64,000 nucleotides of DNA from Mortierella sp. BCC40632 (GCA_011634665.1 WAEK01000011.1:637001-701000), one strand, 5' to 3'; positions 36,055-48,487 are shown, numbered from the stretch's first letter. Translations and numbers: made by a program. The notes: generated from the letters alone by a model not told the origin.

Positions 36055-36832
36055 CTACAAGGCGTTTCTGAGGTAAACTGGCCCTTCCTCTTCCTCTTTT
36101 TTTTTATTTATTTTCCTATTCAGTGTCTGGTTAGGACCTTAAAAAGGAAAGGCATGCGCTGTATTCAGTTAGAGTTGATCAGATCGGATCAGGATCAGGA
36201 TCAGACCCAAGATCGCGCTGGTCACGGCTAGGCGGACCTAGAGAGAATGAAAGAGCAAAAGAGAGGTTTGAGCCTGAACGGTATTTTTCAAACTCGACCT
36301 TGAACCGAGCTCGGCATAGCTTTGTTTTCTTTATTCTTGTCGGGATCGCCAATGCAAGAGTGAGAGTGAAAGAGAGAAGAGGAACTTGGCTCCATTACCG
36401 ACTTTTGGGATTCCTTGATTAGCTTGAGTGACCAAAGAGACCAAAGGATTTAGCTGGATATTATGCGAGAGGGACCTTTCAGTGGCGACAAAAGAACTAC
36501 CCTTCTTCTTCTCACCTATGCCTTAGTGGATAACTGAAGCAGAGGTCTGATCAATCTATTATCTTCTCACGAGACAAAGATCACGTCCGTAGAAGAACCA
36601 TTCATGAGTTCACTCACCTCTCTCTCTCTCTCCTCCTTTCCTGACCATTTGGGACCAACTCTAACGCGTCATTTTACTCTTTTGATAGGAGGAGTTCTTT
36701 TTTTCTTTTTTTCTTTTCTGTCTTTACTATTGAAGAAGTAGTGGAAGAAGTAGTCGTCGTCGTCGTTTCTTCGTTGTCGTTGTCGTTGTCGTCGTTCCAG
36801 TCCAAGTCTCTTGAGAAATCATTTATTCTATC
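34843..36832. other. spacer between 14-3-3 and the zinc-knuckle gene
   Basis: The first few hundred bases are the pyrimidine-rich 14-3-3 3' UTR. Beyond it there are T- and A-runs near 35736 and 36024, a GGATCA repeat at about 36177-36210 and a CGT-rich stretch at 36754-36794 in the leader of the next gene. No coding frame or RNA gene recognised. Confidence 0.5.
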
Positions 36833-38107
36833 ATGTCTTTGTACATAAGGAAAGGATGCTTCAAGTGTGGCAATGGTAAGCGTTTTCTCTCTCTCCCACC
36901 ACCCAGAGTAGGAAAAATAAATTGGCCGTATTTACTATTGATCAGAGATCACAACTTTCCCCTCCCCCCTTGGTGTTGACTAAACAAACTCTTTCCGTTT
37001 GTATCGTCGTGCTTTCTAGTCGGCCACTTTGCCAGCACCTGCACTGAGCCTGAGCGTCTTTGCTACAACTGCAAGCAAACCGGGCACGAGTCGAACCTTT
37101 GCCCTCAGCCTCGTACCACTGACTCGAAGCAGTGTTACTCTTGCGGCGGAGGTAATTCATAGGACTTAAACATGGAAAAAGAAATGTATGGGGAGATCCT
37201 GTTCTACCTTGTCTAAGTGTCTGTTGTATTAAACGGTTCCTTTCTTTCTTTTGATTATATTTCTTTTTCTGTTCTAATAGTTGGACATATCCAGGCGGAT
37301 TGTCCCTCGATTCGAGTTGCTCGTCGTGTCCGTTGCTACACCTGTGGCATGAATGTATGGGTGGACCCTTCTCTTGAAGAAATCGCGTTCAGTTCTACCA
37401 CTCTAGATCACTACGGCATTGAAGCTGAAGCTCGACTTTTTTTTTACACAATCATGGGATACATATCTTTTATCTCATAGGGTCACATTGCGCGTAATTG
37501 CCGCAGTCAGGCGCGTTTCAATTCCAATTCGGGGGGACAGCTTATCTCGTCTGACACCAATGGCATGACAGAAGGTGGAAGTCCAATCTCTGGAGATGTC
37601 GCCCACCGATCCTTTGCCGAGTCGTCGCATCAACCGCATCCATCTTACTCCTCTGGTCGTGGAGGCCGTGGAGGTTACATGGGTCGGATGCACCCAGGAG
37701 GCCGTCATTTTAACCATATGAACGGAGCTGGCTCCGGACCCAGCGCGAGAATCACCTGCTACAAGTGTGGAGAAGCGAACCATATCGCGCGTGATTGCCG
37801 TGCCATGTCTGTCAAGTGTTACAACTGCAATGCTTTTGGTCACTTGAGTAGAGATTGTCCCGAGGGACCCAAGCCCCAGGTCTGCTACAAGTGCCAGCAG
37901 GAAGGCCATATCGTAAGTTTTTTTTTTTTTTTTTTTTTTTTATGTAGAAAAAAAGCTCCTGTTGCAAATGCCAGCGGAAAGCAACTCTATGAGATGCATG
38001 TTATGAGTATGTTGTAAGATCAAAAACCATGGTCGAACTCACCAATATTTTGCACTCATTGCCCATCTTTTACATTCCTCTAGTCCCGCGAATGCACCCA
38101 GGCTTAA
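36833..38107 (+). CDS. CCHC zinc-knuckle protein (Gis2/CNBP/Byr3-like)
   Basis: Five exons, join(36833..36875, 37020..37151, 37281..37354, 37481..37912, 38084..38107), give about 234 residues. CNBP/Gis2 proteins bind single-stranded nucleic acid, mostly mRNA, and influence translation. Seven C-x2-C-x4-H-x4-C knuckles can be read: CFKCGNVGHFASTC, CYNCKQTGHESNLC, CYSCGGVGHIQADC, CYTCGMNGHIARNC, CYKCGEANHIARDC, CYNCNAFGHLSRDC and CYKCQQEGHI...C. Four of them are each interrupted by an intron inside the knuckle. A Gly/Arg-rich RGG-like linker (SSGRGGRGGYMGRM) separates knuckles 4 and 5, as in the CNBP family. All introns are GT-AG; the last exon is only eight codons including the stop. Function by family; no specific target can be inferred. 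Confidence 0.93.
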
Positions 38108-38161
38108 AAAATAAGGGTGGCGGTGGTGTTTGCCAGTCTCTCTCTTGAGAGAGAGAGAGAG

Positions 38162-38200
<39 letters not shown>

Positions 38201-38537
38201 TTAGGCAATTTTTTTTTATCTATGCCTTGTTGACTCGTGCCCATATTTATGTCCTACTTGTAGGACTGATACTAGATCCATTCAGAAGTTGGGTAATAAA
38301 AAAAAAAAAAAAAAAAAAAAAACACACACACACATACAAGTATTTATATATCTCTAGCTGTCTGTATTTTCAATGTTTTTCTTTTTCCTTTTTTACTATT
38401 TCTTTTTCTTTTCTTTTCTTTTCTTTTTGATTCTCTACCCTGACCTTCTTCTTCCCGCAATTAGAGGACCAGGAGGGAAGAGAGTGAGCAATATCAAATC
38501 GATGAAAAAAAAAAAAAAAAAAAAAAGAGTTGTTTGG
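38108..38537. other. convergent 3' region with A-runs
   Basis: Shared 3' side of the zinc-knuckle gene (+) and the Bsd2-like gene (-). Contains A-runs of ~36 (38162-38198), ~23 (38299-38321) and ~24 (38503-38526), and a TCTTTT repeat near 38396-38430. No gene. Confidence 0.6.
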
Positions 38538-39102
38538 CTATGATCTATGATTGTCTTCGGACGAAGTCCTGGAGTATAGTTCATACTCTTCTTCAATAGT
38601 CTCTAGAGAACTCAAATGTCTCATCCCAATAGCTGATGTGGTGATGGCGGATACACTTGCAAAAGTCGAGGCCGATTCCGTGTCGGACTGCGTGGCCAGG
38701 ATAAGCTTCTCGGTTCTCTTGGCTGTTGCATACTCAGCAAGGGACTTGATGATAATCATCCAACCTGCAAACATGAGAAGCAACGATACCCAATGATTTT
38801 CAAAATCGGAGGCACGAAGCCATTCTGCAGCGGCTGCAGCGGCTGCAGCTTCAGATGATGGGTCTCCTGTGTTCCCATAATTGGATGTTTCCCCTCCATC
38901 CGCGTTTCCAATATAGCCAGTATCATCCATAAATGCTGGAGGTCTGGATGACCGATCGACCGGAGTAATTTCACCCGCACCAGGGCCATCGGTCGAGGAA
39001 GAAGGATCTTCATTTGAGAAGAACATTGTCGCAAGTCCTCCCCGCATTTGAATGCCCAAGTTGATTAACGTGAACCCTAGTCCTACCATTGATCCGCTCT
39101 AG

Positions 39103-39138
<36 letters not shown>

Positions 39139-40947
39139 GGAAAGAGAGAGAAGAGAAGAGGGGATAAGGAAGGAATGGACTGTTAGATCGTGATCAACAA
39201 TTTTTCTTCTTTATCTTCTTCTTCTTTTAAATATTTCCTTTAGAATCAGAATAAGAATATTTTTACCTTGGAAGCATGAGAGTTGTGTAGTAGATAAGTG
39301 ATCAAGACACCAAGGAACTGGAAACTAGCTGCCACTTTTAGAGTGAGCCGTCCCGTCATTCGTAAATAAATGAATGGTTAAAAGTGGTAAGAGCCAAAGA
39401 ATGGGATTTAGTTTAGTAAAAAACAAAAAGAACAAGAACAAGAACAAGAACGAACTGGATAGAAAATGACAGACCTGATTCTTTTTTTTTTTTTTTTTTT
39501 CTTTCTTTCTTTCTTCATACGAACTTGTCGCAAAGAAAGTAAGATACGAATTTTCTGAAAGAAAGGATAGATGATACTTACCAACAAAATTCCATAGAAA
39601 TTGGAAAATATTACCGACAGGTTTCCCATCGACAAGAGTCAAATCATAATCACCAAGGTCTTGATCCCCGTCTTCATGAGCAGATCGTCTAAAAATGGTC
39701 GTCCCACCAAAGTAGTTAGGATAGTGATATGGCGGAGAGGCGGTGGCCGGCTCGAAGTAAGGCGGAGATACATCCTGGGCGGCCGATTCATATGTCTAGA
39801 GGATCACGGGAGCAAGAGCAATGAAAAAAAAATAATATGTAATAATTAATAAGTTATCACATGGAATAGTAGATCATGGTAGAGATACTGTCTCAAAACT
39901 CAGCAATCCCTTCGGGAGATGGGCTAGTCTTTGTTGCGCACTTACAGGTGGCTGTTGCTGTTGCTGCTGTTGCTGTTGGTCGGTAATCTTGTGGAGATCA
40001 ACTTCAGGTTTTGCAGCAAGGTTGGCAAACACTCCATCGTTTGGTCGAAAGAATCTTCGATTAGAATTGCTTCCACTACTGCTGCTGCTACCGCCAGCGT
40101 CACTACCGCTGCTGCTGCTGCTGCTCCCGTCGCTACTGTTGCCATTATTACCATGACCAGTACCGGGACCAGGTGGACATACTCCTTCGGCGCCTGATCT
40201 GGTCCCTGAACGAGAGGTCGTTGTTGGCAGCTCAGACTCTGAAGGGATGGTCTCGTTGTCGACCCTTGTGTATGATGTAGATTGTGAGGACGACGAAGTC
40301 AGTGATAATGGCAGCAATGATAAAGGCCAAAGGCGCCTAGTCGTAGATGAGATCGTCGTGAAGGGTTTGGACGGGGAAAGGGATGGCAGCCTTTGTAGGG
40401 ATTGAGACAGCATGTCCCCTAGTCGCCATGGTTTACTTCTAGAACCTGATGTCCGGTCCGCTGGCTGGCTAGAGGTGGCGGCAGTGGTAGTGATGGTATA
40501 GGACTCTTGCGCAGGAGTGAATGGGTTGAGGTTGGTATTCTGCTCACCATGGAGAGGATGGCTATCATTGGCTGGGATGAAGGGTGTGTCGTCCGGGATG
40601 GTCTCTGCCCAGTCCGAGGTCCTTTGAGACTCTGTAGGATAAAGTAAACGGGCCCTGGTCTCGTCTTGGCGTGATAGACCTGATGTTAGACCTTCATTAT
40701 CGTGTTGGTCATGGGATAGGTTGTTAGTGCTGTCGTGTCCCACTTGGTCGTGGTCAATGACTGGGAGCTATGATAAGGGGGAGAGTAGAGGGTGATATTC
40801 GTAGGTAGAAGAGGACAGGGTCAGTGGACTGCTACTTGTGGGTTGCCTTGTCCTACAAGGTTCTGTCGGCATCGATTCGGGGACATTCATTGAATCAAGG
40901 TTCAGAAGCATTTCTTCTTCTTTTACTCTGGCATAGTTGTGGGACAT
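38538..40947 (-). CDS. Bsd2/Ndfip-family membrane adaptor for Nedd4-type ubiquitin ligase
   Basis: Five exons, about complement(join(38538..39098, 39267..39334, 39582..39795, 39946..40760, 40836..40947)), some 589 residues. Bsd2/Ndfip proteins are three-pass endomembrane adaptors whose PPxY motifs recruit Rsp5/Nedd4 to send cargo such as Nramp metal transporters to the vacuole. Seen: family motif NDGVFANLAAKPE, then TYESAAQDVSPPYFEP with PY-type motifs SPPYF and SPPYHYP, then LVDGKPVGNIFQFLWNFV, SFQFLGVLITYLLHNSHASK, GLGFTLINLGIQ and a third hydrophobic helix SLLLMFAGWMIIIKSL. The N-terminal ~300 residues are Ser/Thr-rich and disordered. An in-frame TAG near 40768 requires the first intron (donor GTAGCA, acceptor CCCAG); that junction is the least certain. 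Start is the ATG at 40945-40947 (MSHNYAR). Longer than yeast Bsd2 (~320). Confidence 0.88.
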
Positions 40948-41489
40948 GCTTCCTTGTTGGTTTTCTCCCTTTGGCCAGGCGAATTTTCCAATGGCTGTTC
41001 CTGTGGTTGACAAGAGTTTTTGCTTCGACTAGGTTTAGATCTCTAGAGGTGATTCCAATAGATGCGAGAGATGATGTTGATGATGATGGAGAGAAAGAGA
41101 AGGAGGCGATTTGGCTCATGTGTTCCCCCCTTTGACTCTTCCCCCTCCGAATGAAAACGACATGAAAGGAAGGAGCTATTTAAAATTTTGAGCCATCTCT
41201 GTGTGTGTCATTAAATATTGTCTGTGTGAGTTGGAGTATGAGTGAGAAGGGGGGCAATAAAGGGGCAGAGGCAGGCAAAAGAGAAGGGTTTTGACTGGGT
41301 GGGTGAGGCATTGCACAGCGTGCTTCCTCCATCCCCTATGTTGTTATGATTAGGTAGCGATGGAATGCTACAATGGACTATTAAAAAGAGATATAAAATT
41401 ATCAAAGGGTACTATTTACACATGGGCCAAGAGTAAAAAAGAAAAGAAAAAAGAAAAAAAGAACAGTGTGGCCGAGAATGGTCTCGAGC
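40948..41489. other. intergenic between Bsd2-like and RING genes
   Basis: Head-to-tail minus-strand arrangement: the promoter of the Bsd2-like gene and the 3' end of the RING gene share ~540 bases. A-rich near 41434-41460. No gene recognised. Confidence 0.5.
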
Positions 41490-43969
41490 CTAGGGATGTC
41501 TTCTCCAGAACATAAACGACCATCCACGTCGAGCTGTGGAGGGTGGAGAAGTGATCGAGGACGTGGTACGGCCTTCGCTCAGGCTTCTCCTACCAAAGCT
41601 TCGACTACTCCGGTTTCCACGTCTGGTAGGATGGCTGTTTCTTCGGAACCACGATCGGCGTTCTCGATGGGCTTCTGCGATATCCAGCTTACACAACGGA
41701 CAAGTGCGCTTGAGCTTGAGCCATTCATCCACACACTCCTTATGGAAGATATGATCGCAGTAAAGGTGTCGGAGCTCTTCCAAGTCTTCATATTCGCATA
41801 GGCAGATGGCGCATGAATTCGTCGGTGAACTATTCTGGACTTCTGTTGGAGGTGTCGAATCAGTTTGTGCTGCCGAGGGAGATGGTTTTTCCTTTTCATC
41901 CACAGACCTTAGTTCGGTCGAAGAATGTGAGAGTTCAGTCGAAGGATAGGTTGGCTCTGTAGTAGCTTCCATGTCTGGAACCTTTTCCTTTTGGTATCTT
42001 ATAGGATCATTCTCGGTGCAAGATTCAATCTCGATCACTACTGGATCTTGCCTAACGTTCCTCTCATGTGCACTCAATGAGTTGATAGGGTCCTGAGTAA
42101 CAATGATGCTTGGAGTTGTGGCAGAAGCTGTCGCTAAGTCATCGTGGATTCCCTTTTCATTCTCCTGAGCATCGGTCGAGATGATAACTTCAATATGTGA
42201 TGCCTTTAGGTCTGTTCCTGCTCCCTGTCCTACACCTGCTCCTACACCGGTTCCTGTTCCAGAGATCATTTGTGAGGTTGACAAAGGAAGCTGTAGAGGC
42301 TTTGAATACTTGATGATAGGGATATCATCCAACATTTCCTGCGTAGCACCTTGCCATTGCATCACGGTTGGGCCGAACCCAAAAAGTTCCAGGAGAGTGA
42401 CAAGTCCATTGAGACAAAACAAAATGACGAACCAGAGGACTAACAGCGCTGCAAGGCAGATGTACCCGAGGAGTGAAAAGACAAGAACAAGATAGAACAG
42501 ACCTGGTGCAGTGTTTGCGCAACTTGACTGAGTGGTCAACAATGCGATAGACAACAACAACAAGACGAATGATGCCCAATTGATCAGAGTCTTGTAACTG
42601 TTTGGACACAAGTGAGAGAAAAAAAAAAAAAAAAAAAAAGAGAGAGAGAGGAGTAGGTGCGTTAGTTAGGGCAGAGGATTGATTTCCCAAACCCTTTTGG
42701 TGCACCTGCGCACTAAGAAAGAAAACACAAAAACACAAAAGACGCCAAAAGGGTGGCCCGAGGGATCCTCGCGCATGCTAAAGTGATACCAACTCAAAGA
42801 CAGAGAGGCATGCAAACGGGCACACATGCACACAGATACACACAGACACACACAGACACACACACAAAAAGCAACACTCTCGGGTTTCCATCGTATCGAA
42901 ACGTACTGTGCACCACATGCGCCGCTCAGATTCTGCGGGAGGTCATCTGGGCGCTCGTAGAGGAATCGGCGTAAAAGACTCCCACAGATGGCAATAGCCC
43001 GGAGCAAGTAAAGACCAAGAAAAATGATCAGGTAGAAACAGTGCTTGGCCTTTTCTCGTTCGATGATGACTACTGTCAATGTTATTACGATCTAAAGTAT
43101 CAGAGAAGAGACAGGAGAGAAGAAAAAAGTTCCGAGAAAGTTGAATGAGGAAACAAAGAAGAAGAAAAAAAGATGCATAAGATTCCAGGATATTTTTTTT
43201 TTCATAAAAAAAAAGCGCACGCAACGTTCAACAGAGGACATGTGCTAATGTCCGGGACTGCAAAAAAGAGAGAGAATCTGCATGTGCAGAGCCAATTTTT
43301 GGGATGTACAGTGGAGGAAATGGGACGGGGAGGTGGCGAGATGGGTTAAATAAAGAAGAAAAGCCGATAATCGTAACTCGTTACCTCGACAAATGTAGCG
43401 CCGATGTAATAGAGGAGCAAGGCCTTGGAGCTGATCGAGAGATGGAACCAACCATTCACAAGCTCACGGTAGAGTGTGGTACGGACTCGACGAGCATCCG
43501 GGTTATGAAGGAGTGCAGACGCAGTGGCGGCCACATTTTGAAGCGAGACGGCTCGTGAGGAGAGTTGGCTACGACTGCGACCGGTGCGAATAGATGCTTG
43601 TGCCGAGGCAATGCTGCCATGAATACTAGCGGCATCGGGTATCTGTGCCTGATCCTGTGCCTGAGCTTGGGCTTGCTGATGTTTTTGGAGTTGGAGTTGA
43701 TGTAAGAGTTGTGACGGTGACCGCTGGCGACCACGAGATACGGGGACAGCGAGACGAGAGGTGGAGGCTGAGGATGGGGCGGGCGAAGGTGTACGAGCGA
43801 GAGGAGCAGGATTCGTCGAGGTGGAGGGGAGGCAGTCGAGGCTGCTGTCACTATGGATGTGGGCAAGACATGGTGAGGAAGCTGAGGCGAGCACAGGGCG
43901 CGGGGCGATGAGCGGTAAAGGTTGATGATCGACAGGGCCTTGGGAGTGGGTGGAGGGCGGAGCAGCCAT
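41490..43969 (-). CDS. multi-pass membrane RING-H2 protein, probable E3 ubiquitin ligase
   Basis: Three exons, about complement(join(41490..42597, 42907..43091, 43385..43969)), some 625 residues. The C-terminal RING-H2 finger has the C3H2C3 pattern: CAICLCEYEDLEEL, CDHIFHKEC, then RTCPLC, at roughly residues 515-560, with the conserved Trp in VDEWLKLK; such domains bind E2 enzymes. The N-terminal ~165 residues are Ala/Ser/Gln-rich and disordered. About four hydrophobic segments follow (SSKALLLYYIGATFVEV with IVITLTVVI; CFYLIIFLGLYLLRAIAI; NWASFVLLLLSIALL; LFYLVLVFSLLGYICLAALL and beyond). The linker before the RING is acidic and Ser/Thr-rich, the tail Arg/Ser-rich. The second junction uses donor GTACGT and acceptor AAACAG, chosen by phase. 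No closer family name can be given. It neighbours the Bsd2-like adaptor, which may be chance. Confidence 0.85.
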
Positions 43970-44278
43970 GGTGTCCGCGGGTCAAAATGGTAGAGGTAGG
44001 GGAGAGAGAGAAAGTGAGCGCAGGCAGGATGGCAAAGAGAGAGAGAAAGAGAGAGGAGGAGGAAAGAAACAGGGGGAAAGAAGAACAAGAGTACAAAGAC
44101 AAAAGAGAGAGAGAGAGAGTGGCGTGGGACTGTTCTTTATCCCAGCGCGTCTTTGCTGTATCTCCATGTCCTGTGCAGAAGGGTGCATTGTCTCGCCTGT
44201 TGTCCATGACTGTGTGCTGCAGTCCACACCTGTACCAGGGAGAATCGGGAAGTGACTATGAAGCAGTGAGAGCGATCG

Positions 44279-44347
<69 letters not shown>

Positions 44348-44694
44348 CGAGAGAAGAAGTGGAGAGAGAGAAAGAAAAGTTTGCTTGGTTTGGGGTATTG
44401 CTCCCACGGATAGCTCATTCCTCTCTTGTATTTGACAGAGGCCTGTGCAGATAAAGAGGGTCTGTCCTTGTTTCTGGCACGGGTCAGGCGAGCACCTGCC
44501 TGTGTTGAGTGGAGTAGCCTAGGGCCATTGGCCAGACAGGCTGAGCTAGCTCAGCAGCAGGGTTGGCAGAAGATTGGGCCCAACGGGACAAGGGAAGGGT
44601 ATATTAATATGAGAGAGAGAGAGAGCAAGCGAGAAACAGAGAGCAGGAGAAGAACAGAACGCAGGAGGACAATGGGACGAGCAGGGAATCTGAC

Positions 44695-44730
<36 letters not shown>

Positions 44731-44866
44731 TTGGAGAGAGAAGAGAGAATGAGAGAAAGAGGAGATCCAAAAAAAGGTAAAAATTCGTATAAAAACCAAG
44801 GTGGCGACGCGAAGGGTCACCTCTTCTCTTTTGTTCTTTTGTGTTCTTTCTCGCACTTTTACTTTC

Positions 44867-44908
<42 letters not shown>

Positions 44909-45017
44909 TTCTCTTTCTCTCACTCTCACTCCATCCCCTACCACTCTTCTTTCCCTACCCATCGACGTGTGTAAATCTGCGCCATCACCCATCTATCTCC
45001 AGGGTAAGTCGCATCTC

Positions 45018-45055
<38 letters not shown>

Positions 45056-46331
45056 CCTCCTTCTCTTGGCTCTTTTTTGCCATCGAACCAGTCTGTGCGT
45101 CTGTCCCATTCCCTGCGATCATTTGCACCTGTCTCGTTGGTATGCTCTGAGCTTGCCTTGCATTACTTGATGCCATCGAGTCATCAGGGGTGACAAGGGT
45201 AGAGGGTATCCAGAAGGGTTCCCATCTGCCATCTCCTCGTCTCCTGTGTGCTTTGGTCTCTGGTCCCCTGTTTTCTGGTCCCTGGTCTCTGTTCTCAGAC
45301 AGCAGTCGCTGCGACTTGTCATCTCGCCGATTCTCATCACGGACTGGACCTTGTGGACCTTGCCATGGATCAAGTTTGATTGCCCCCCATGGGTGGCGGA
45401 GCAAATATTTCATTGCCCATGGCCACTTTGGGACACATGCATCGATCTGAGCAGGAGACACAAAGGGAATGGGGCCAGAATGCTTGGTACTGGTCGACTC
45501 CTGATCCAGTCAGTCAGGCCACTATGGTTTTTACCGGCGTGGTGGCGGTTTTATTGGCTTTGTTCGCTGTTTCTTTTTGCAATATTGTCATTCTCGGTGT
45601 TCTGTCCACGGTGTTGCGTGGAGACTTCTGGAAAACCGAAAACAAATGGACAACGCAGGACAAGGGCAAGGGCCGTCGAGCAAGCGTCTGAAGAGTGCGA
45701 CGATTCATTCCCCGCCACTGGCAGATAGACGACAAGGATACGACACAGCGCGGCTCTTTCCATTAGTTGCTGTCGCTGTCTCTTATGTCTTGCTGTCTCT
45801 TTTGCTCCAGAGAGAGAGAGGAAGAGAGGAAGAGCCTCGTGTCCTTTCCAGGTCCTTGTCCAACGGTCCTTTTCCATGTCCATGTTCAAGACGAGTTCAC
45901 AATGGAGAGAGAGAAAGAAAAGAAAAAAGAAAAAGAAAGAGAAGAAAAGAAAGAAACAAAAAAGAGACCAAAGCCAAGAGAGACGATGACAAGAGCGCAA
46001 CGTACCCCCTTTGCTTCGCCCCTTGCTTCGCTCTCTTGCTTCTTGTCTGCACCCCTCCTCATGCTCATGGAGGCCGTCTTGCTCCTTGGCTGTATCGTGT
46101 GTTTTTTTTTTCTTTTCCCTTTTTGCCCCTTTTGAGAATCATATCTCTTGCTCCCTGGTGCTCTCTTTTCCCCCTCCCCCCCCGACAATGCCCCTTCTCT
46201 TCCACTCTCATACACACCCACTCTGTGAATGACGGAATCTCTAATAATCTTTCTCTTGTTCATTTTCATCTCCATCTAGGTTTCTCTATCCATCCTCAAT
46301 TACACACCGCGCCCTCTATCAAGCAAATTCG

Positions 46332-46367
<36 letters not shown>

Positions 46368-46426
46368 CGATTCGACCCAGTCCGTTCCTGTACATATTTA
46401 TATAATCCATTCTTCGCAAGATCAGA
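43970..46426. other. divergent promoter region, RING gene / G3BP-like gene
   Basis: About 2.4 kb between divergent genes. Contains an A29 run (44280-44308) followed by GA repeats to 44342, GA at 44700-44727, CT at 44875-44930, and T-runs at 45020-45055 and 46334-46364. The sequence GGTAAGT at 45003 and the acceptor-like CATCTAG at 46273-46279 could bound a 5' UTR intron of the G3BP-like gene. No coding gene recognised; long frames here are repeat translations. Confidence 0.5.
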
Positions 46427-48323
46427 ATGACCGCCATCAACGCAGCCGACACCACCAATGGCGAGCCCGCCTCGCACGAGATTGGCTTGATGTTCATCCA
46501 CGAGTACTACACTTTCTTGAGCAAGGAGCCTTCTCGTCTTCACTGCTTCTACAATAAACAGTCGACCATGAGCCATGGTGTCCAGGGCGTGGAGACTCAA
46601 GTCTGCCATGGTCAACAGGCAAGTGATACTCTATCCCCTCTCCTTCCCCTCCTCCTCCACCACACGATTGCCTTCTATGAACATATGAATCATGTGGTAG
46701 TCTGAATCCAGGAGATTCGTGGACTGTAACAGAGTGCTTGGGGATCCAAAACAGTGAGCAGCCGTAGTAGATCAGGAGTCCTTTTGAGCATGGAATGCTT
46801 CCATAGATCAAAGACCACTTCTCTCGTGCCTCTTGGCATACGATCAGCATACGATCAGCATACGATGAGCATACCCGTGCTGACTAATGGTGATCATTGG
46901 CTCTCTCCATATCTTTCTACAAATGGAATGTATCTGATTGTCCCTAACCTTCAAACTTTGTTCATCTCTTGTCCGGAATCATTAGGAAATTCACACAAAG
47001 ATCATGGAAATTGGCTTTGAAGATTGCAGAGTAAAAGTTAGCAGCGTCGACAGCCAGAGCTCCCTGGATGGCGGTATCGTAATCCAGGTGCTCGGCGATA
47101 TGTCCAACAAGACCGGCACTTGGAAAAAGTTCGTCCAGACCTTCTTCCTCGCAGTCCAACCCAGAGGTTTCTATGTCTTGAACGACATCTTCCGTTACCT
47201 TAAGGAGGAGGAGGACCTCGATGATGAGGATCCTGAGGAGCCGATCTCAGAGCCTGTCGCCGATGAACAACCACAGCAGCAGACTTTGCCTGCCCTTTCC
47301 GAAACCACCGAAGAGAAGAAGCAGCCTGTCGAGCAAGCTGCTGAGCCTGTTGCGGAGCCCGAGGTCGTGGTTGTCGAGGAGCCCAAGGCTGTGCCTGCTC
47401 CCGAAGAGAAGAAGCCTGTTGAGAAGAAGTCTGAGAAGAAGCACGAGAAAAAGTCAGACAAGAAGAAGGATGACGCCAAGGAGATCAAGAAGGACAACAC
47501 AAAGAGAGATGCTGAAGCTGGAAAGTCAAAGGATGCCTCAAAGAAGCAGCAGAACGGTTCTACTGCTACCCCTGCTGCAGTAGAGGCTCCAGCCCCAGTC
47601 GAACCCACCCCTGCTCCTGAACCCACCCCTGCTCCTGTTGCTGCTGCCGTTGAGATCGAAGTCGAGGCAGTCGTTGTGGTTCCCACAGAGGCACCAGCAC
47701 CTGTATCGACTCAGCCCCCCAAGCCCAAGACTTGGGCCAATCTTGCAGCCAACAACTCGAACCAGTGGGGATCTCATGCCGCTCCTGCCAGGGGCTCGTC
47801 GATCAACGTCTCTCAACCTGCACCAAAGCCTCAGTCTGCTGCCAGCCAAGGCTCCAGCCAGACCCAAAGCAAGCCTCATTCTTCCAAGCCCCGTGAGGAT
47901 TTGCATTCGATCTACGTGAAGAACGTAACCGAAAAGATGACTCAGGATCTCCTTCGTGAGGCATTCGGCAAGTTTGGTGCAGTGAAGCACATCGAGGTTG
48001 TGGTCAAGCGCAACTGCGCCTATGTGGACTTTGTCACCGCTGAGGCAATGCAGGCTGCCTTGGACCAGAACAAGATCACTGTTGGATCTGAGGTTGCCTT
48101 GGCCGAGGAGCGTCGCCCCAACCGCAGCGGCAACTTCCAGAATGGAGGTCGCCCCTACCACGGAGGCGCCAATGGACGCTATGAACAGAAGCCTGGCTCT
48201 CAGAACGGACATCAGCCTCAGACAGGATACCGTGGACGCCCTCACAGCGGCCGTGGAGGCTTCCAAGACCGCAAGCCTGTCCAGCGACCTGATAAGGCCG
48301 CACCCACTGTTGCCGTGCAGTAA
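46427..48323 (+). CDS. G3BP-like protein: NTF2 domain plus RRM and RGG tail
   Basis: Two exons, join(46427..46618, 46986..48323), about 509 residues. G3BP/Nxt3/Bre5-type proteins bind RNA, nucleate stress granules and partner with a deubiquitinase. The N-terminal ~125 residues are an NTF2-like domain: IGLMFIHEYYTFLSKEPSRLHCFY, then QEIHTKIMEIGFEDC, DSQSSLDGGIVIQVLG, FVQTFFLAVQPRGFYVLNDIFRY. An acidic, then Lys/Glu- and Pro/Ala-rich linker follows. The RRM is near residues 370-440 with RNP2-like IYVKNV and RNP1-like NCAYVDFV. The tail is Gly/Arg/Asn-rich (RGG-like). The 367-nt intron starts with GC (CAG/GCAAGT) and rejoins CHGQQ to EIHTK exactly where G3BPs are continuous. Codons are strongly C-ending. 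Whether it acts with a Ubp3 partner cannot be seen here. Confidence 0.93.
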
Positions 48324-48450
48324 ATTAGCCACTGCAGCAAAGTATAAATAAGGACCTAGGACAGGAACAGCAAAAAGGAAACGAGAAAAAAAACGAGAAA
48401 AAAAAAAAGCCAAAAAAAAATTGCAAAAAAAAAAAAAAAAAAAAAATAAT

Positions 48451-48487
<37 letters not shown>

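Noticed and set aside
45577..46557. 326-codon plus-strand frame ahead of and overlapping the G3BP-like start
   Set aside because: Composition follows CT and T repeats; the real NTF2-domain frame overlaps it in another phase.
47195..48413. Two long minus-strand frames opposite the G3BP-like gene
   Set aside because: Mirror frames of a biased coding exon; no domain of their own.
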